From Flavivirga sp. 57AJ16 (lineage in GTDB: Bacteria > Bacteroidota > Bacteroidia > Flavobacteriales > Flavobacteriaceae): 64,000 nucleotides of DNA. Both the position numbers and the translations under genes were made by a program. Shown here piece after piece: positions 24,504-34,237 of this stretch. The stretch's first letter is position 1; each line of letters opens with the position of its first letter. The DNA lies in contig NZ_JAQZAT010000011.1 of the NCBI RefSeq assembly GCF_028736925.1, forward strand, positions 124,001 to 188,000, given 5' to 3'. The notes beneath the pieces were generated by a model. It was not told where the DNA came from, ran no database searches, and worked only from the letters and a program-made list of their open reading frames with translations.

Positions 24504-26981
24504 TCAATTAATGAGGCTAAAATGTCCACGATAAATACGTTTAACACCCGTATGGTCTATAAGTTGTGCAACAAACCAATAGTCTGACGTTGGTAATTGG
24601 TTACCATTAAATGTGCCATCCCATCTACCATTTTTAGCATTTAGTTGCTTAACTAATTTACCGTATCTGTCATAAACGTTCACAACCGAGGCATTAGAAA
24701 AATCTGTTTCGATGCCTTTTATTTGCCATGTATCATTTTTCCCATCATTATTAGGGGTAAAGAATTTAGGGAATCCAAGAATAAATACATCTAATTTAAC
24801 AGTAGTGCATTTATTTTTATCCCGAACATAAATAGTATGCTGCCCAGCCTCTACCCGGTCAAAAAAAGGTTCATCCTGATAAGCTCCAAATTCATCATCC
24901 AAAGCAAATTCATATACGGCATTACCTAAATTATTATTTTCAATATTAATTGTGATGCTATTATTATCGGACAGCTCTACAATGGTAACATCTTCCATAT
25001 CGATAGATGCTTTAAGAGGTACAACAATCGTAAACGAGGTATCTGTATAACAACTGTTATCAATATTATTTGAAATCCTTACATATATGGTCTGGTTATC
25101 CTTAATGGTATTCTCAAAAACGTTATATGGCATTGGTACTGGAACAGTATAAGCGCTATCTATAAAATAAGAAAAAGTAAAATCTGCCATATTTTTACCA
25201 TTTAACAGAATAGCTTCACTTAGGGTTAAATCAAAAGTAGAAAAACCGTTTGTGTTGTCTCCATCTGCATTTGTGTCACATTCGAATAAAATAGGGGTAT
25301 CTGCTGGTTGAAGCGCTTTCACTGTTTCATAAATTTCTACATGAACAGCAAACCTTAATATGCTCTCACAATTGTTAACAGTTTGGGTTGCGTAATAGGT
25401 CGTGTTATCAGTTAACGCTTCAGTAATGCCTAGCGGCACGCCACCAGTACTTGTTACATACCATTTAATAGCATTTCCAGTAGCAACTAAATCTGAAATT
25501 GTAGCAGTATCAATATCGCAAAAAACTTGCGACACATTAGCCGTTGGAGTCGGTGTTTTTTGCACAGTTAAAGTAACTGGTGTTCTAGTTGGTGATTTGC
25601 AACCAGATAATGCCGTTCTTTCTGCTTCAACATAATAAGTAGTTGAACTGGAAAGTACTGGTGTGGTATATGTATTTCCCGTAAAAAAAGGGATCACGTC
25701 ATTTAAATTATAATACCAATTAACATCACCAGACGATGGTACAGCACTTAAAACTCCAGAACCTGATTCGCAAACGACTTCTCCATCAACAGATAAAATA
25801 GTTGGAATTGGTAAAATTTCTGCACGAACCGGCGTTCTATCGCCTACTATGCACCCGTTAATGGACGCATATGCATAATATGTTGTCGTAGCGTTGATTG
25901 TTGGCGTAGTAAAAGAATTTCCCGTACCCAATTGCGTACCAGGAGAAACAGGATCATAATCAGAGTCAAACCAAAGCACCGTAGCTCCCGGAGAAGCTGT
26001 CGCCGTCATATTAAGTGATCCACTTCCGCATCTAGAACTTCCCTGACTGGCAATAATACTAGCTGTGGAAATACTTGTACTTGTAGATATATCAAGAGTA
26101 GGCTCGGAAGGACTACCATATTCAACGATATAACCTTTTGGTTGATAAACCCCAGAATCAGCTCCTGTATTGCTCAAATCGTTCCAGGAACCTGCTCTTC
26201 CAACACTTGGATCTGTTACATGGGCATAATCTTCGTCTCCTGCCTGGTTAGGTTCCGCTATATTCCAATTAGCATAATTAGGAGTTGACCCATTAATTGA
26301 ACCATTCCAAAACACCGTACCATTTTCAGGTCCGGTTACCCATTTCCAAACGCCTTCGGTTTCTGCATCACTGCCCCCTATCCATCCAGCTCCAGCAACT
26401 TGTTCTCCTGATAATTGGGCCTCTTCCGGAGACGTAATTGTCGCCAAATAACCTTTAAGCCCAAAATATTCTTTTGTTTCTGCTGCTGTTTTTGCATCCG
26501 TCCAGGTAATGCCCAGTGCAGGTATATACTCATAATAATGGCCTGTAGAAGGCAAATAATTAACATCTCCTATAGTAATAGAAAACGACTTATCCAACAA
26601 ACGTGTACTGGTACTTTGAAATTCAATATCTTTTACTGCCTCTATTAAATCAATATAACTAACAGGACCAGCCGTATTTCCTTCTAAGGTTAGCTTTCCT
26701 TCAAGCGCATTCCATGATGTTGAAACATTTGAATGGGTTCCTGTTAGTACCAACATATCTTCCCCTGCCTGATATCCTGTCGATATTTGGACAAATAATG
26801 CATCAATTCCCGTATCATCGGGGTCAACAATATTAAAATCGGTAACTATATTAATTGGGTTTAAAGGACAATATATTTGGTTTCCTGTTGCCGATAAGGT
26901 TGGGGCTATATTTTGTGCACTGCTATTAGCTATAGCTAAAAAGACCAAAAGCATTAGCAAAGTACTTATTTTACGAAACAT
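24504..26981 (-). CDS. Large secreted surface protein: C-type lectin, Ig-like and T9SS type B sorting domains
   Basis: An 825-residue exported protein. Signal peptide residues 1-22. Residues ~150-275 resemble a C-type lectin fold (TWTDAKTAAETKEYFGL, GAGWIGGSDAETEG, NWNIAEPNQAGDEDYAHV). Residues ~310-560 are Ig-like repeats of the CHU_C-associated kind, each with Y-Y-x-x-A/T and Cys pairs (TTYYAYASINGCIVGDRTPV, TTYYVEAERTALSGCKSPTR). The last ~90 residues are a gliding-motility/T9SS-B sorting domain (FPKFFTPNNDGKNDTW ... RYGKLVKQL ... YRGHFSLIN). It is likely an adhesin displayed or released at the cell surface. Confidence 0.85.
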   Translation of the reverse strand: MFRKISTLLMLLVFLAIANSSAQNIAPTLSATGNQIYCPLNPINIVTDFNIVDPDDTGIDALFVQISTGYQAGEDMLVLTGTHSNVSTSWNALEGKLTLEGNTAGPVSYIDLIEAVKDIEFQSTSTRLLDKSFSITIGDVNYLPSTGHYYEYIPALGITWTDAKTAAETKEYFGLKGYLATITSPEEAQLSGEQVAGAGWIGGSDAETEGVWKWVTGPENGTVFWNGSINGSTPNYANWNIAEPNQAGDEDYAHVTDPSVGRAGSWNDLSNTGADSGVYQPKGYIVEYGSPSEPTLDISTSTSISTASIIASQGSSRCGSGSLNMTATASPGATVLWFDSDYDPVSPGTQLGTGNSFTTPTINATTTYYAYASINGCIVGDRTPVRAEILPIPTILSVDGEVVCESGSGVLSAVPSSGDVNWYYNLNDVIPFFTGNTYTTPVLSSSTTYYVEAERTALSGCKSPTRTPVTLTVQKTPTPTANVSQVFCDIDTATISDLVATGNAIKWYVTSTGGVPLGITEALTDNTTYYATQTVNNCESILRFAVHVEIYETVKALQPADTPILFECDTNADGDNTNGFSTFDLTLSEAILLNGKNMADFTFSYFIDSAYTVPVPMPYNVFENTIKDNQTIYVRISNNIDNSCYTDTSFTIVVPLKASIDMEDVTIVELSDNNSITINIENNNLGNAVYEFALDDEFGAYQDEPFFDRVEAGQHTIYVRDKNKCTTVKLDVFILGFPKFFTPNNDGKNDTWQIKGIETDFSNASVVNVYDRYGKLVKQLNAKNGRWDGTFNGNQLPTSDYWFVAQLIDHTGVKRIYRGHFSLIN

Positions 26982-27201
26982 CCATTTAATAGTTGATAAT
27001 TAAAACATACAATTTAAAAAAATATATTTTTGATTAATCAACTTTATACACCAAATGATAATTTAAAAGGATGAAATGTCAATACTTTATTGTTTATCAA
27101 TTATCTATGAATAAAACTGTCCTTTTCTGTATATTCTCTAAAAATTTTTAAAATATCAAAACCTTTTTAATAGAAGTTTTCTGTGCAAATCGTCTTAAAA
27201 A

Positions 27202-27975
27202 TTATAACAATTTAGCTTCTTCCCAAAAAACATCCATTTCTGATAAAGACATATCTTTTAAAGGTTTATTAAGTGCTTTAGCTTTTTCTTCCAGGTATTG
27301 AAAACGTTTAGAAAATTTCTTGTTAGTACGCTCTAAAGCATTCTCTGGATTTATATTTAAAAACCTGGCATAGTTTATCATGGAAAATATAAGGTCTCCA
27401 AATTCACCTTCTATCGCATCTTGATTCCCAGATTGTACTTCAGCTTTAAACTCTGCCAATTCTTCCTCTACTTTTTCCCAAACTTGATGAGGGGCTTCCC
27501 AATCAAAACCAACACCTGCTACTTTTTCTTGTATTCGATTTGCTTTTACTAATGCAGGTAAACTTTTAGGGACGCCTTCTAAAACACTTTTTTTGCCTTC
27601 TTTTAATTTTAAGTTTTCCCAATTTCGTTTTACATCTTCTTCATTCTCAACTTTAACGTCACCATAGATATGTGGGTGTCTGCTAATTAACTTTTCACAA
27701 ATACCATTACAAACGTCCGCGATATCAAAATCATTCGTTTCGCTTCCTATTTTTGAATAAAAAACAATGTGCAACAACACATCCCCTAACTCCTTTTTTA
27801 TTTCATCCAGATCATTATCCAAAATAGCTTCTCCTAGCTCGTATGTTTCCTCAATGGTTAAATGCCGTAATGTTTCCATAGTTTGTTTTTTATCCCACGG
27901 ACATTGTTCACGAAGTTCGTCCATGATAGTTAACAATCTATCAAAGGCTTTTAGTTGGGTTGCTCTGGAATTCAT
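27202..27975 (-). CDS. mazG: Nucleoside triphosphate pyrophosphohydrolase
   Basis: A 257-residue protein with two MazG all-alpha domains. The first has EETYELGEAI followed by EIKKELGDVLLHIVFY, and the second has EEELAEFKAEV followed by EGEFGDLIFSMINYARF. These E-x-x-E and E-x-x-D sets bind Mg2+ and hydrolyse non-canonical or excess NTPs to NMP and pyrophosphate. Length equals that of E. coli MazG. Single gene, 157 bp upstream of the aconitase terminator on the same strand. No toxin-antitoxin mazEF genes are nearby. Confidence 0.92.
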   Translation of the reverse strand: MNSRATQLKAFDRLLTIMDELREQCPWDKKQTMETLRHLTIEETYELGEAILDNDLDEIKKELGDVLLHIVFYSKIGSETNDFDIADVCNGICEKLISRHPHIYGDVKVENEEDVKRNWENLKLKEGKKSVLEGVPKSLPALVKANRIQEKVAGVGFDWEAPHQVWEKVEEELAEFKAEVQSGNQDAIEGEFGDLIFSMINYARFLNINPENALERTNKKFSKRFQYLEEKAKALNKPLKDMSLSEMDVFWEEAKLL

Positions 27976-28084
27976 ATATAGTGTTAATAAAGAATTATTG
28001 ATTTTTATTTAATACCAATTTTAATGGAAACTTCAAGTTTAGTAAAAATACGATTATAAATAATTTTATCAATTAAGACAAAAC

Positions 28085-28116
28085 AAAAAATCCAGCTTTA
28101 AAGCTGGATTTTTTAT
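28085..28116 (-). terminator. Terminator after aconitase
   Basis: A near-symmetric hairpin, ATCCAGCTT/AAGCTGGAT (28090-28109), with A and T runs on both sides, 17-48 bp beyond the aconitase stop. Because both sides are homopolymeric it should work in either direction. Confidence 0.85.
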
Positions 28117-28132
28117 AAATAAAACGCAGTAA

Positions 28133-30403
28133 TTATACTGCATTTTGTTTTTTTATTAGGTTTAAAGCAGATCCTTCATTATACCAATCTATCTGAGGCT
28201 GGTTATATGTATGATTTACTTTTATTTGATCCTTACTGCCATTAGCATGAACGACTTCAATAGTTAATTGCTTATCAGGTGCAAATTCATTCAAATCCAA
28301 GAAATTAAACGTATCATCTTCCTGTATTAAATCATAATCTGCTTCATTAGCAAAGGTTAAGCCCAACATACCTTGTTTTTTAAGGTTTGTTTCATGAATA
28401 CGTGCAAATGATTTTACAATAACTGCAGCAACACCTAAATGTCTAGGCTGCATCGCAGCATGCTCACGGGATGATCCTTCTCCATAATTATGATCGCCAA
28501 CGACTATGGTTTTAATTCCTGCTTTTTTATACTCACGTTGTACATCTGGCACACCTCCATAATCGCCCGTTAATTGATTTTTAACAAAGTTTGTTTTTTG
28601 ATTAAAAGCATTTACGGCACCTATTAACGTATTATTAGCAATATTATCTAAATGCCCTCTAAAACGTAACCATGGTCCTGCCATAGAAATATGATCTGTA
28701 GTACATTTGCCAAACGCCTTAATTAATAGTTTTGCTCCATTAATCGAACCTCCAATAGGTTCAAAAGGAGTTAATAACTGTAAACGTTCAGAGTCATCAT
28801 TAACAGTTACTTCTACATGGCTACCATCTGCTTCAGGAGCTAAATATCCATTATCCTTTACATCAAAACCTTTTGGTGGTAACTCCCATCCTGTAGGTTC
28901 ATCTAACATAACCTCTTCCCCGTTTTCATTAATAAGCTTATCCTTGAGTGGGTTGAAATCCAAACGACCGGCAATAGCTATAGCGGCTGTTAATTCTGGT
29001 GAAGCCACAAACGCATGTGTATTTGGATTACCATCGGCACGCTTAGCAAAGTTCCTGTTAAATGAATGTACTATACTGTTTTTTGGTGCATTTTTCGGAT
29101 CACTATATCTGGCCCATTGTCCAATACATGGCCCACAAGCATTCGTAAATATCTTAGCGTTTAACTTTTCAAAAACTTCAAGAATACCGTCGCGGTCTGC
29201 AGTGTAACGTACCTGTTCCGACCCTGGGTTGATACCAAACTCGGCTTTTGTTTTTAAACCTTTATCCAAAGCTTGTTGTGCAATGGAAGATGCACGCGAC
29301 AAATCCTCATAAGAAGAATTTGTACACGAACCTATTAAGCCCCATTCCACTTTTAATGGCCAATCGTTAGCTTTTGCCTTCTCGGTCATTGCCGAACCTA
29401 CTGGAGTAGATAAATCTGGCGTAAAAGGACCATTTAAAAGAGGGCCTAATTCAGATAAATTTATATCGATAACCTGATCAAAATATTGCTCAGGATTTAC
29501 ATATACCTCCGGATCGGCCGTTAAATATTCCTTTACATTATTTGCAGCGTCTGCAACATCTGCTCTATCTGTGGCACGCAAATACCGTTCCATAGAATCA
29601 TCATAACCAAATGTTGACGTGGTCGCTCCAATTTCTGCTCCCATATTACAAATAGTCCCTTTTCCAGTACAAGACATAGAGGTTGCACCTGGACCAAAAT
29701 ATTCAACAATAGCTCCAGTGCCTCCTTTTACGGTTAGGATCTCAGCTACTTTTAAAATAACATCTTTTGGAGCCGTCCAACCAGATAATTTACCGGTCAA
29801 CCTAACTCCTATTAGTTTAGGAAACTTTAATTCCCAAGCCATACCCGCCATCACATCTACAGCATCTGCACCTCCAACACCAATAGCGACCATTCCTAAA
29901 CCTCCTGCATTTACTGTATGGGAATCTGTACCAATCATCATACCTCCTGGAAATGCATAATTTTCCAGAACCACTTGGTGGATAATCCCAGCTCCTGGTT
30001 TCCAAAAACCGATCCCATATTTATTAGAAACAGACTCTAAAAAATTAAATACCTCACTACTTACCGAGTTAGCATGTTTTAAATCTGTTGCAGCACCTTC
30101 TTTCGCTTGGATTAAGTGATCACAATGCACCGTAGTAGGCACGGCTACTTTAGGTTTCCCTGCTTGCATAAATTGCAATAATGCCATTTGAGCTGTTGCA
30201 TCTTGACACGCTATTCTATCGGGTGCAAAATCCACATAATCCTTTCCTCTTACAAATGCTTTCGTAGGATTACCATTCCAAAGATGGGAATACAAAATCT
30301 TTTCAGAAAGTGTTAATGGTTTCCCTACTATTTCACGTGCTTTATCAACGTGTTCAGTCATTTTGGTGTATACACCTTTGATCATATCGATGTCAAATGC
30401 CAT
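28133..30403 (-). CDS. acn: Aconitate hydratase, mitochondrial type
   Basis: A 756-residue [4Fe-4S] enzyme of the TCA cycle that interconverts citrate and isocitrate. The three cluster cysteines are Cys360 ([10 protein letters not shown]) and Cys423/Cys426 ([10 protein letters not shown]). The swivel domain contains [20 protein letters not shown]. Length and motifs match the mitochondrial-like aconitase common in Bacteroidota rather than the ~890-residue bacterial AcnA or AcnB. Single transcription unit with its own terminator. The upstream 600 bp carries a MITE-like element but its promoter region next to the start is intact. Confidence 0.95.
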   Translation of the reverse strand: MAFDIDMIKGVYTKMTEHVDKAREIVGKPLTLSEKILYSHLWNGNPTKAFVRGKDYVDFAPDRIACQDATAQMALLQFMQAGKPKVAVPTTVHCDHLIQAKEGAATDLKHANSVSSEVFNFLESVSNKYGIGFWKPGAGIIHQVVLENYAFPGGMMIGTDSHTVNAGGLGMVAIGVGGADAVDVMAGMAWELKFPKLIGVRLTGKLSGWTAPKDVILKVAEILTVKGGTGAIVEYFGPGATSMSCTGKGTICNMGAEIGATTSTFGYDDSMERYLRATDRADVADAANNVKEYLTADPEVYVNPEQYFDQVIDINLSELGPLLNGPFTPDLSTPVGSAMTEKAKANDWPLKVEWGLIGSCTNSSYEDLSRASSIAQQALDKGLKTKAEFGINPGSEQVRYTADRDGILEVFEKLNAKIFTNACGPCIGQWARYSDPKNAPKNSIVHSFNRNFAKRADGNPNTHAFVASPELTAAIAIAGRLDFNPLKDKLINENGEEVMLDEPTGWELPPKGFDVKDNGYLAPEADGSHVEVTVNDDSERLQLLTPFEPIGGSINGAKLLIKAFGKCTTDHISMAGPWLRFRGHLDNIANNTLIGAVNAFNQKTNFVKNQLTGDYGGVPDVQREYKKAGIKTIVVGDHNYGEGSSREHAAMQPRHLGVAAVIVKSFARIHETNLKKQGMLGLTFANEADYDLIQEDDTFNFLDLNEFAPDKQLTIEVVHANGSKDQIKVNHTYNQPQIDWYNEGSALNLIKKQNAV

Positions 30404-30673
30404 AAAAAAAAATTTAAGTATCAGTTAATTTAAAAGTCATGCAAATTACAAAATAAAAACAAAGTTTTAAAAATAAACGATGTAATACATGACCTGATAA
30501 TATTAATTTGTTATAGTGACATTATTAATTAATATGGTTTACGTTTTATCACTATAATTTGAATAAAATTGATAATTCAATAAGCTTTTTTATTAAATAA
30601 ATCTTTTTTGATAAAATTAGAACCTCTTAATTTAGTTATTGGGCTTTCAAAAAAAAAATCGATAAATGATATA

Positions 30674-30893
30674 ATACCAATTATTATTTAAAATGAGCTA
30701 TAAATAATTTGAATTATATTTTGTTCAGATAAGATAGAAAATTCAATCATAGCCTTTGTTCAATGTCATTAAGTTAAGGTAATTTGTTCTTTTTTTTGTC
30801 ACATTGAGTACTTCGGCTACGCTCACAGACTGTGTCGTAATCTAAAAGCCGAAAGGCTCAGACTGACATTACGGCCTTAACTTAATGACATTG
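30674..30893. mobile_element. MITE-like nested inverted-repeat element, copy 2 (core inverted, right end degraded)
   Basis: The left ~105 bp (30674-30779) is nearly identical to 20150-20255, including ATACCAATTATTATTTAAAA and CAATGTCATTAAGTTAAGG. The 19-bp complement is at 30875-30893. Between these arms the core matches the reverse complement of the copy 1 core: it runs from GTCACATTGAG to CAGACTGACATTACGGCC. Beyond 30893 only a short stretch near 30918-30945 resembles copy 1 and no clean right terminus is seen. The gap 30404-31005 contains no gene. Confidence 0.78.
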
Positions 30894-31005
30894 AACTAGG
30901 CTATGCCTACGCTTTTTGCCTTGAACTTCTATTTTTTATTTCTAAATATTCTTTGCCATTTTATAGCGACTTAGCTATACATCGATAGACTCAATGTATA
31001 AGAAT

Positions 31006-31959
31006 TTAAAATAGACTTTTAATGATATCTTCTTCTGTGATACCTTCGGCCTCGGCTTTATAATTTTTTATGATTCTGTGCCTTAAAATACTCTTCGCTA
31101 CAGCCTGAACATTTTCAATATCTGGAGAGAATTTACCGTTAATAGCGGCATGTGTTTTAGCTGCCAAAATTAAATTTTGAGAAGCTCTGGGTCCTGCTCC
31201 CCAATCTATATATGTTTTAACCAAATCTGTAGCAGCATCTCCGTTAGGTCTGGTTCTCCCTACCACGGAAACCGCATATTCAATCACATTATCTGCAACT
31301 GGAATACGACGAATAAGATGTTGAAAATCGATTATTTGCTGTGCCGAAAACAAAGCATTTACTTTAGCCTGAGTGTCTGAAGTAGTAGCTTTAACGACTT
31401 CTACTTCTTCTTTAAAAGAGGGGTAATTTAAATTGATCGCAAACATAAAACGATCTAATTGAGCTTCTGGCAATGGATAAGTGCCTTCTTGTTCAATAGG
31501 ATTTTGAGTTGCTAAAACAAAATATGGCAAACTTAATTTATAATGATGTCCAGCAACGGTAACTGCTCTTTCTTGCATAGCTTCTAAAAGGGCCGCCTGC
31601 GTTTTTGGTGGGGTTCTATTAATTTCGTCTGCTAAGATAATATTCGAAAAAATGGGGCCTTTAATAAATTTGAAATGACGGTCTTCATCCAAAATCTCGC
31701 TCCCCAATATGTCACTTGGCATTAAATCCGGAGTGAATTGGATACGCTTAAAATCCAATCCCAATGCTTGTGCAATGGTATTCACCATGAGGGTTTTTGC
31801 TAAGCCAGGAACACCAATAAGTAATGAATGTCCTCCTGAAAATATAGAGATCAAAATTTGATTCACAACATCATCTTGTCCAATAATGACCTTCGCGATT
31901 TCAGTTTTTAAATCTTTATATTGTTTTACAAATTGTTCAATAGCAGCTACATCAGACAT
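31006..31959 (-). CDS. MoxR family AAA+ ATPase
   Basis: A 317-residue AAA+ ATPase. Walker A is GVPGLAKT (49-56), Walker B ILADEI (108-113), followed by NRTPPKTQAALLEAMQE and sensor 1 LATQNPIEQEGTYPLPEAQ. MoxR proteins act as chaperones that activate partner metal or von Willebrand factor A (VWA) domain proteins. In Bacteroidota the gene is normally followed by DUF58 and Bat genes. Here the next DNA is a MITE and then aconitase, so the usual partners are not adjacent. It lies 4 bp after the last of three foldase genes and is probably in their transcript. Confidence 0.9.
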   Translation of the reverse strand: MSDVAAIEQFVKQYKDLKTEIAKVIIGQDDVVNQILISIFSGGHSLLIGVPGLAKTLMVNTIAQALGLDFKRIQFTPDLMPSDILGSEILDEDRHFKFIKGPIFSNIILADEINRTPPKTQAALLEAMQERAVTVAGHHYKLSLPYFVLATQNPIEQEGTYPLPEAQLDRFMFAINLNYPSFKEEVEVVKATTSDTQAKVNALFSAQQIIDFQHLIRRIPVADNVIEYAVSVVGRTRPNGDAATDLVKTYIDWGAGPRASQNLILAAKTHAAINGKFSPDIENVQAVAKSILRHRIIKNYKAEAEGITEEDIIKSLF

Positions 31960-31963
31960 ATTC

Positions 31964-33415
31964 TTACTTTTTTAACCAATTACCTGAAAACTCACAATCT
32001 CTATATGATCCGCTAATTTTTATATATGTATCTAATATCTTTTCTTCTTGCCATTTTTCAATAGCTTTAATTTTTTTCTCGGTAAGTGCTAATTCCTTTA
32101 TTTTTAAATAATCTCTTGCATAGCTAGCTTCATGCTCGTCTATTCTATCTGTAACCCTCATTATCTTATACGAAACATTTCCTTTACGATCTTGTTCAGT
32201 TAGAACCTGACTCACTTCGTTATCTTTTAAATTTTGAATCTGGGCATATTGTTCCGGTCCCATTTTTGTTAGATCAAAATTGTAATCTTGAGTTCTTGGG
32301 TTAATAAGTTGCCCTCCATCGCCGCGAGTTTCTTTTTCGTCACTCGACTCTCTTGCCGCATCTGCAAACGTAATATCTCCATCTACAATACGTTGCCTTA
32401 CTTTTTCTAAACGCTCTTTAGCTTCTTTAACAGCTTCAATCGACACTTTTGGAAATAACAAAATGTGACTGACATCGTATTCCTGGCCTCTTATTTTCTC
32501 ACAATATACAATATGATAACCAAACTCTGTCTCAAAAGGATCGGACACTTCCCCTTCTTGAAGTGAAAAAGCAACTTGCCTAAATTCTTTTACCATCTTA
32601 GGCTTTTTTCTGTTCAATGTATAAATATACCCTGACTGCTTCATGCCTGGATCTTGCCCATAAAGCACCACTTTTGAACGGAAACTGGCGCCATTTTCAA
32701 CCACATCTACTTTAAATTGTTTTAACCTATCAATCACTTTTTGCTTTTCTTCCTCAGATACCTTTGGCTTTGCAACAATTTGAGCTACTTTAAGTTCTGT
32801 ACCAAAAATAGGGCGCTCATCTTCTGGTATTTTATCAAAAAATGTACGAACTTCTTCTGGGGTGATCTCAATCTCTTCAACAATTTTAGCCTGCATTTTG
32901 CCAGAAAGCTTATTGCCCTTAATAATTTCGAAGATATAATCCCTTAAGCCTTTTTCATCTTCTTGCTTATAAAATTTAACAAGCTCGTCTATATCCGGTT
33001 TTTGTTGCAAAAATTGCTGAATCGTATATTCAACTTCTTGCCTAACCTCTGCATCAGATACTTGAATACTATCTTGAATGGCATGATGTGCATATAATTT
33101 GTTTTCTAGTAATTTCCCTAATAATTGACAATTGGTAACACCTTCTACTGAACCACCAGCTGCTATTATTTGCTCTCTTTCTCTTGGCACATCAGAATCT
33201 AAAATAATATAATCACCTACAACAGCGGCAACACCATCTACTTTTTTAGCATTCTTCGCAAGCGTTGAATCTACTTTTTTAACGACTTCTTTTTTTGCTT
33301 CTTCTTCAATAATTTCTTGTGCAGACATAACATTTACTACTAGTAAAGCTATGCATAAAACTGATATATGTTTCAAATTAATCGTAAATTTCGAATTGTT
33401 TGTTTTTAATGGCAT
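31964..33415 (-). CDS. SurA-type periplasmic peptidyl-prolyl isomerase
   Basis: A 483-residue exported protein (signal peptide ends VMSAQ near residue 33) with an N-terminal SurA-like helical region (VNGVAAVVGDYIILDSDV-type sequence) and two parvulin domains. One runs around 205-315 (FRSKVVLYGQDPGMKQSGYI, EFGYHIVYCEKIRG). The second runs around 320-420 (YDVSHILLFPKV, RGDGGQLINP). It is a chaperone for outer-membrane proteins. The start lies inside the end of the upstream foldase gene (38-bp overlap), so the two are co-translated. Third in a foldase trio. Confidence 0.85.
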   Translation of the reverse strand: MPLKTNNSKFTINLKHISVLCIALLVVNVMSAQEIIEEEAKKEVVKKVDSTLAKNAKKVDGVAAVVGDYIILDSDVPREREQIIAAGGSVEGVTNCQLLGKLLENKLYAHHAIQDSIQVSDAEVRQEVEYTIQQFLQQKPDIDELVKFYKQEDEKGLRDYIFEIIKGNKLSGKMQAKIVEEIEITPEEVRTFFDKIPEDERPIFGTELKVAQIVAKPKVSEEEKQKVIDRLKQFKVDVVENGASFRSKVVLYGQDPGMKQSGYIYTLNRKKPKMVKEFRQVAFSLQEGEVSDPFETEFGYHIVYCEKIRGQEYDVSHILLFPKVSIEAVKEAKERLEKVRQRIVDGDITFADAARESSDEKETRGDGGQLINPRTQDYNFDLTKMGPEQYAQIQNLKDNEVSQVLTEQDRKGNVSYKIMRVTDRIDEHEASYARDYLKIKELALTEKKIKAIEKWQEEKILDTYIKISGSYRDCEFSGNWLKK

Positions 33416-34229
33416 CTTTTGTTATGTCTTTTTCTAATTCTCTAATAAGCTCCAATTTTCTATTATTAATAACTATTTGATCTATGGTAGGTTTAACATA
33501 CTCAAGCGGAGCATTATCATTTCTCAATAAAACATCATTAATTTGCATCAAATATACTCCTAATGAATCTTTGAGTTGTATAAAATTAGATTTTTTTAAC
33601 AGTTGATTTTTATTTTCGGAAGTAACTACTGGAATTTTATCAACTATTTGAGTTAATTTTATCCATATAGAATCATTTAAAGAATAGGACTTAAACTGTA
33701 TGGATATAGAGTCTAATTCTTTTTTATCTTCATCATTATAACGTTTAAACTTTTCTTTGATCTTTTCATAGTTAATAATATTTTCATCTACGTGGATGTA
33801 GCGAAATTTAAGAAGTTCTTCATTTAATTTAAAAACTTCTTTATTACTATCATAATAATCTTGAGCTTCTTCTTTATTGACTATGGTATCTATACTTCTT
33901 TTTACTAAAGCTTCTATATATGCTTTTGTGTATAGATCGTTTTTATATTGATTCACTAATTTATTGAACGCTTCTTGCTTTTGCTCACTTAAATTAAGTA
34001 TGGCACCATCTACTAATAACTGTTGTGTTGCCCAACGATTAATAAAATTCTGCACAACAAGCGTACTGTCCCCTTTTGATGTCCCATCAGATACTAAATC
34101 CTTAATATCATCGTAAAACAAATAGGATTCATTTACTCTTGCAATAGGAATCTGCTCATCTGTTTTTTTAAAAAAATCACATGATAATACCGTTAACAAC
34201 ATAAAAAATATAATGATTTTGTCCCTCAC
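33378..34229 (-). CDS. Foldase-like lipoprotein (degenerate parvulin relative)
   Basis: A 283-residue protein with a lipoprotein signal (MLLTVLSCDFF; lipobox Cys near residue 17). It has the helical chaperone arms of the SurA/PrsA group (LVQNFINRWATQQLLVDGAIL, DYYDSNKEVFKLNEELLKFRYIHV) but no recognisable complete PPIC domain. It is therefore probably a holdase-like membrane-anchored partner of its two neighbours. It is 8 bp after the 650-residue foldase and overlaps the next gene by 38 bp. Confidence 0.7.
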   Translation of the reverse strand: MRDKIIIFFMLLTVLSCDFFKKTDEQIPIARVNESYLFYDDIKDLVSDGTSKGDSTLVVQNFINRWATQQLLVDGAILNLSEQKQEAFNKLVNQYKNDLYTKAYIEALVKRSIDTIVNKEEAQDYYDSNKEVFKLNEELLKFRYIHVDENIINYEKIKEKFKRYNDEDKKELDSISIQFKSYSLNDSIWIKLTQIVDKIPVVTSENKNQLLKKSNFIQLKDSLGVYLMQINDVLLRNDNAPLEYVKPTIDQIVINNRKLELIRELEKDITKDAIKNKQFEIYD

Positions 34230-34237
34230 CTACTTCC

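Noticed and set aside
24310-24507. 65-residue minus-strand frame overlapping the stop of the T9SS-B gene
   Set aside because: The consensus promoter at 24423-24454 lies inside it, and composition suggests non-coding leader DNA.
28011-28030. Possible solo end of the MITE family (ATACCAATTTTAATGG)
   Set aside because: Only the first eight to ten bases match the element end, too short in such AT-rich DNA to call.
28707-29207. 166-residue plus-strand frame inside aconitase
   Set aside because: Antisense shadow of a strongly conserved gene; Ser/Pro/Leu-rich composition typical of shadows. The same holds for 29619-29960 and for 21136-21576 inside proA.
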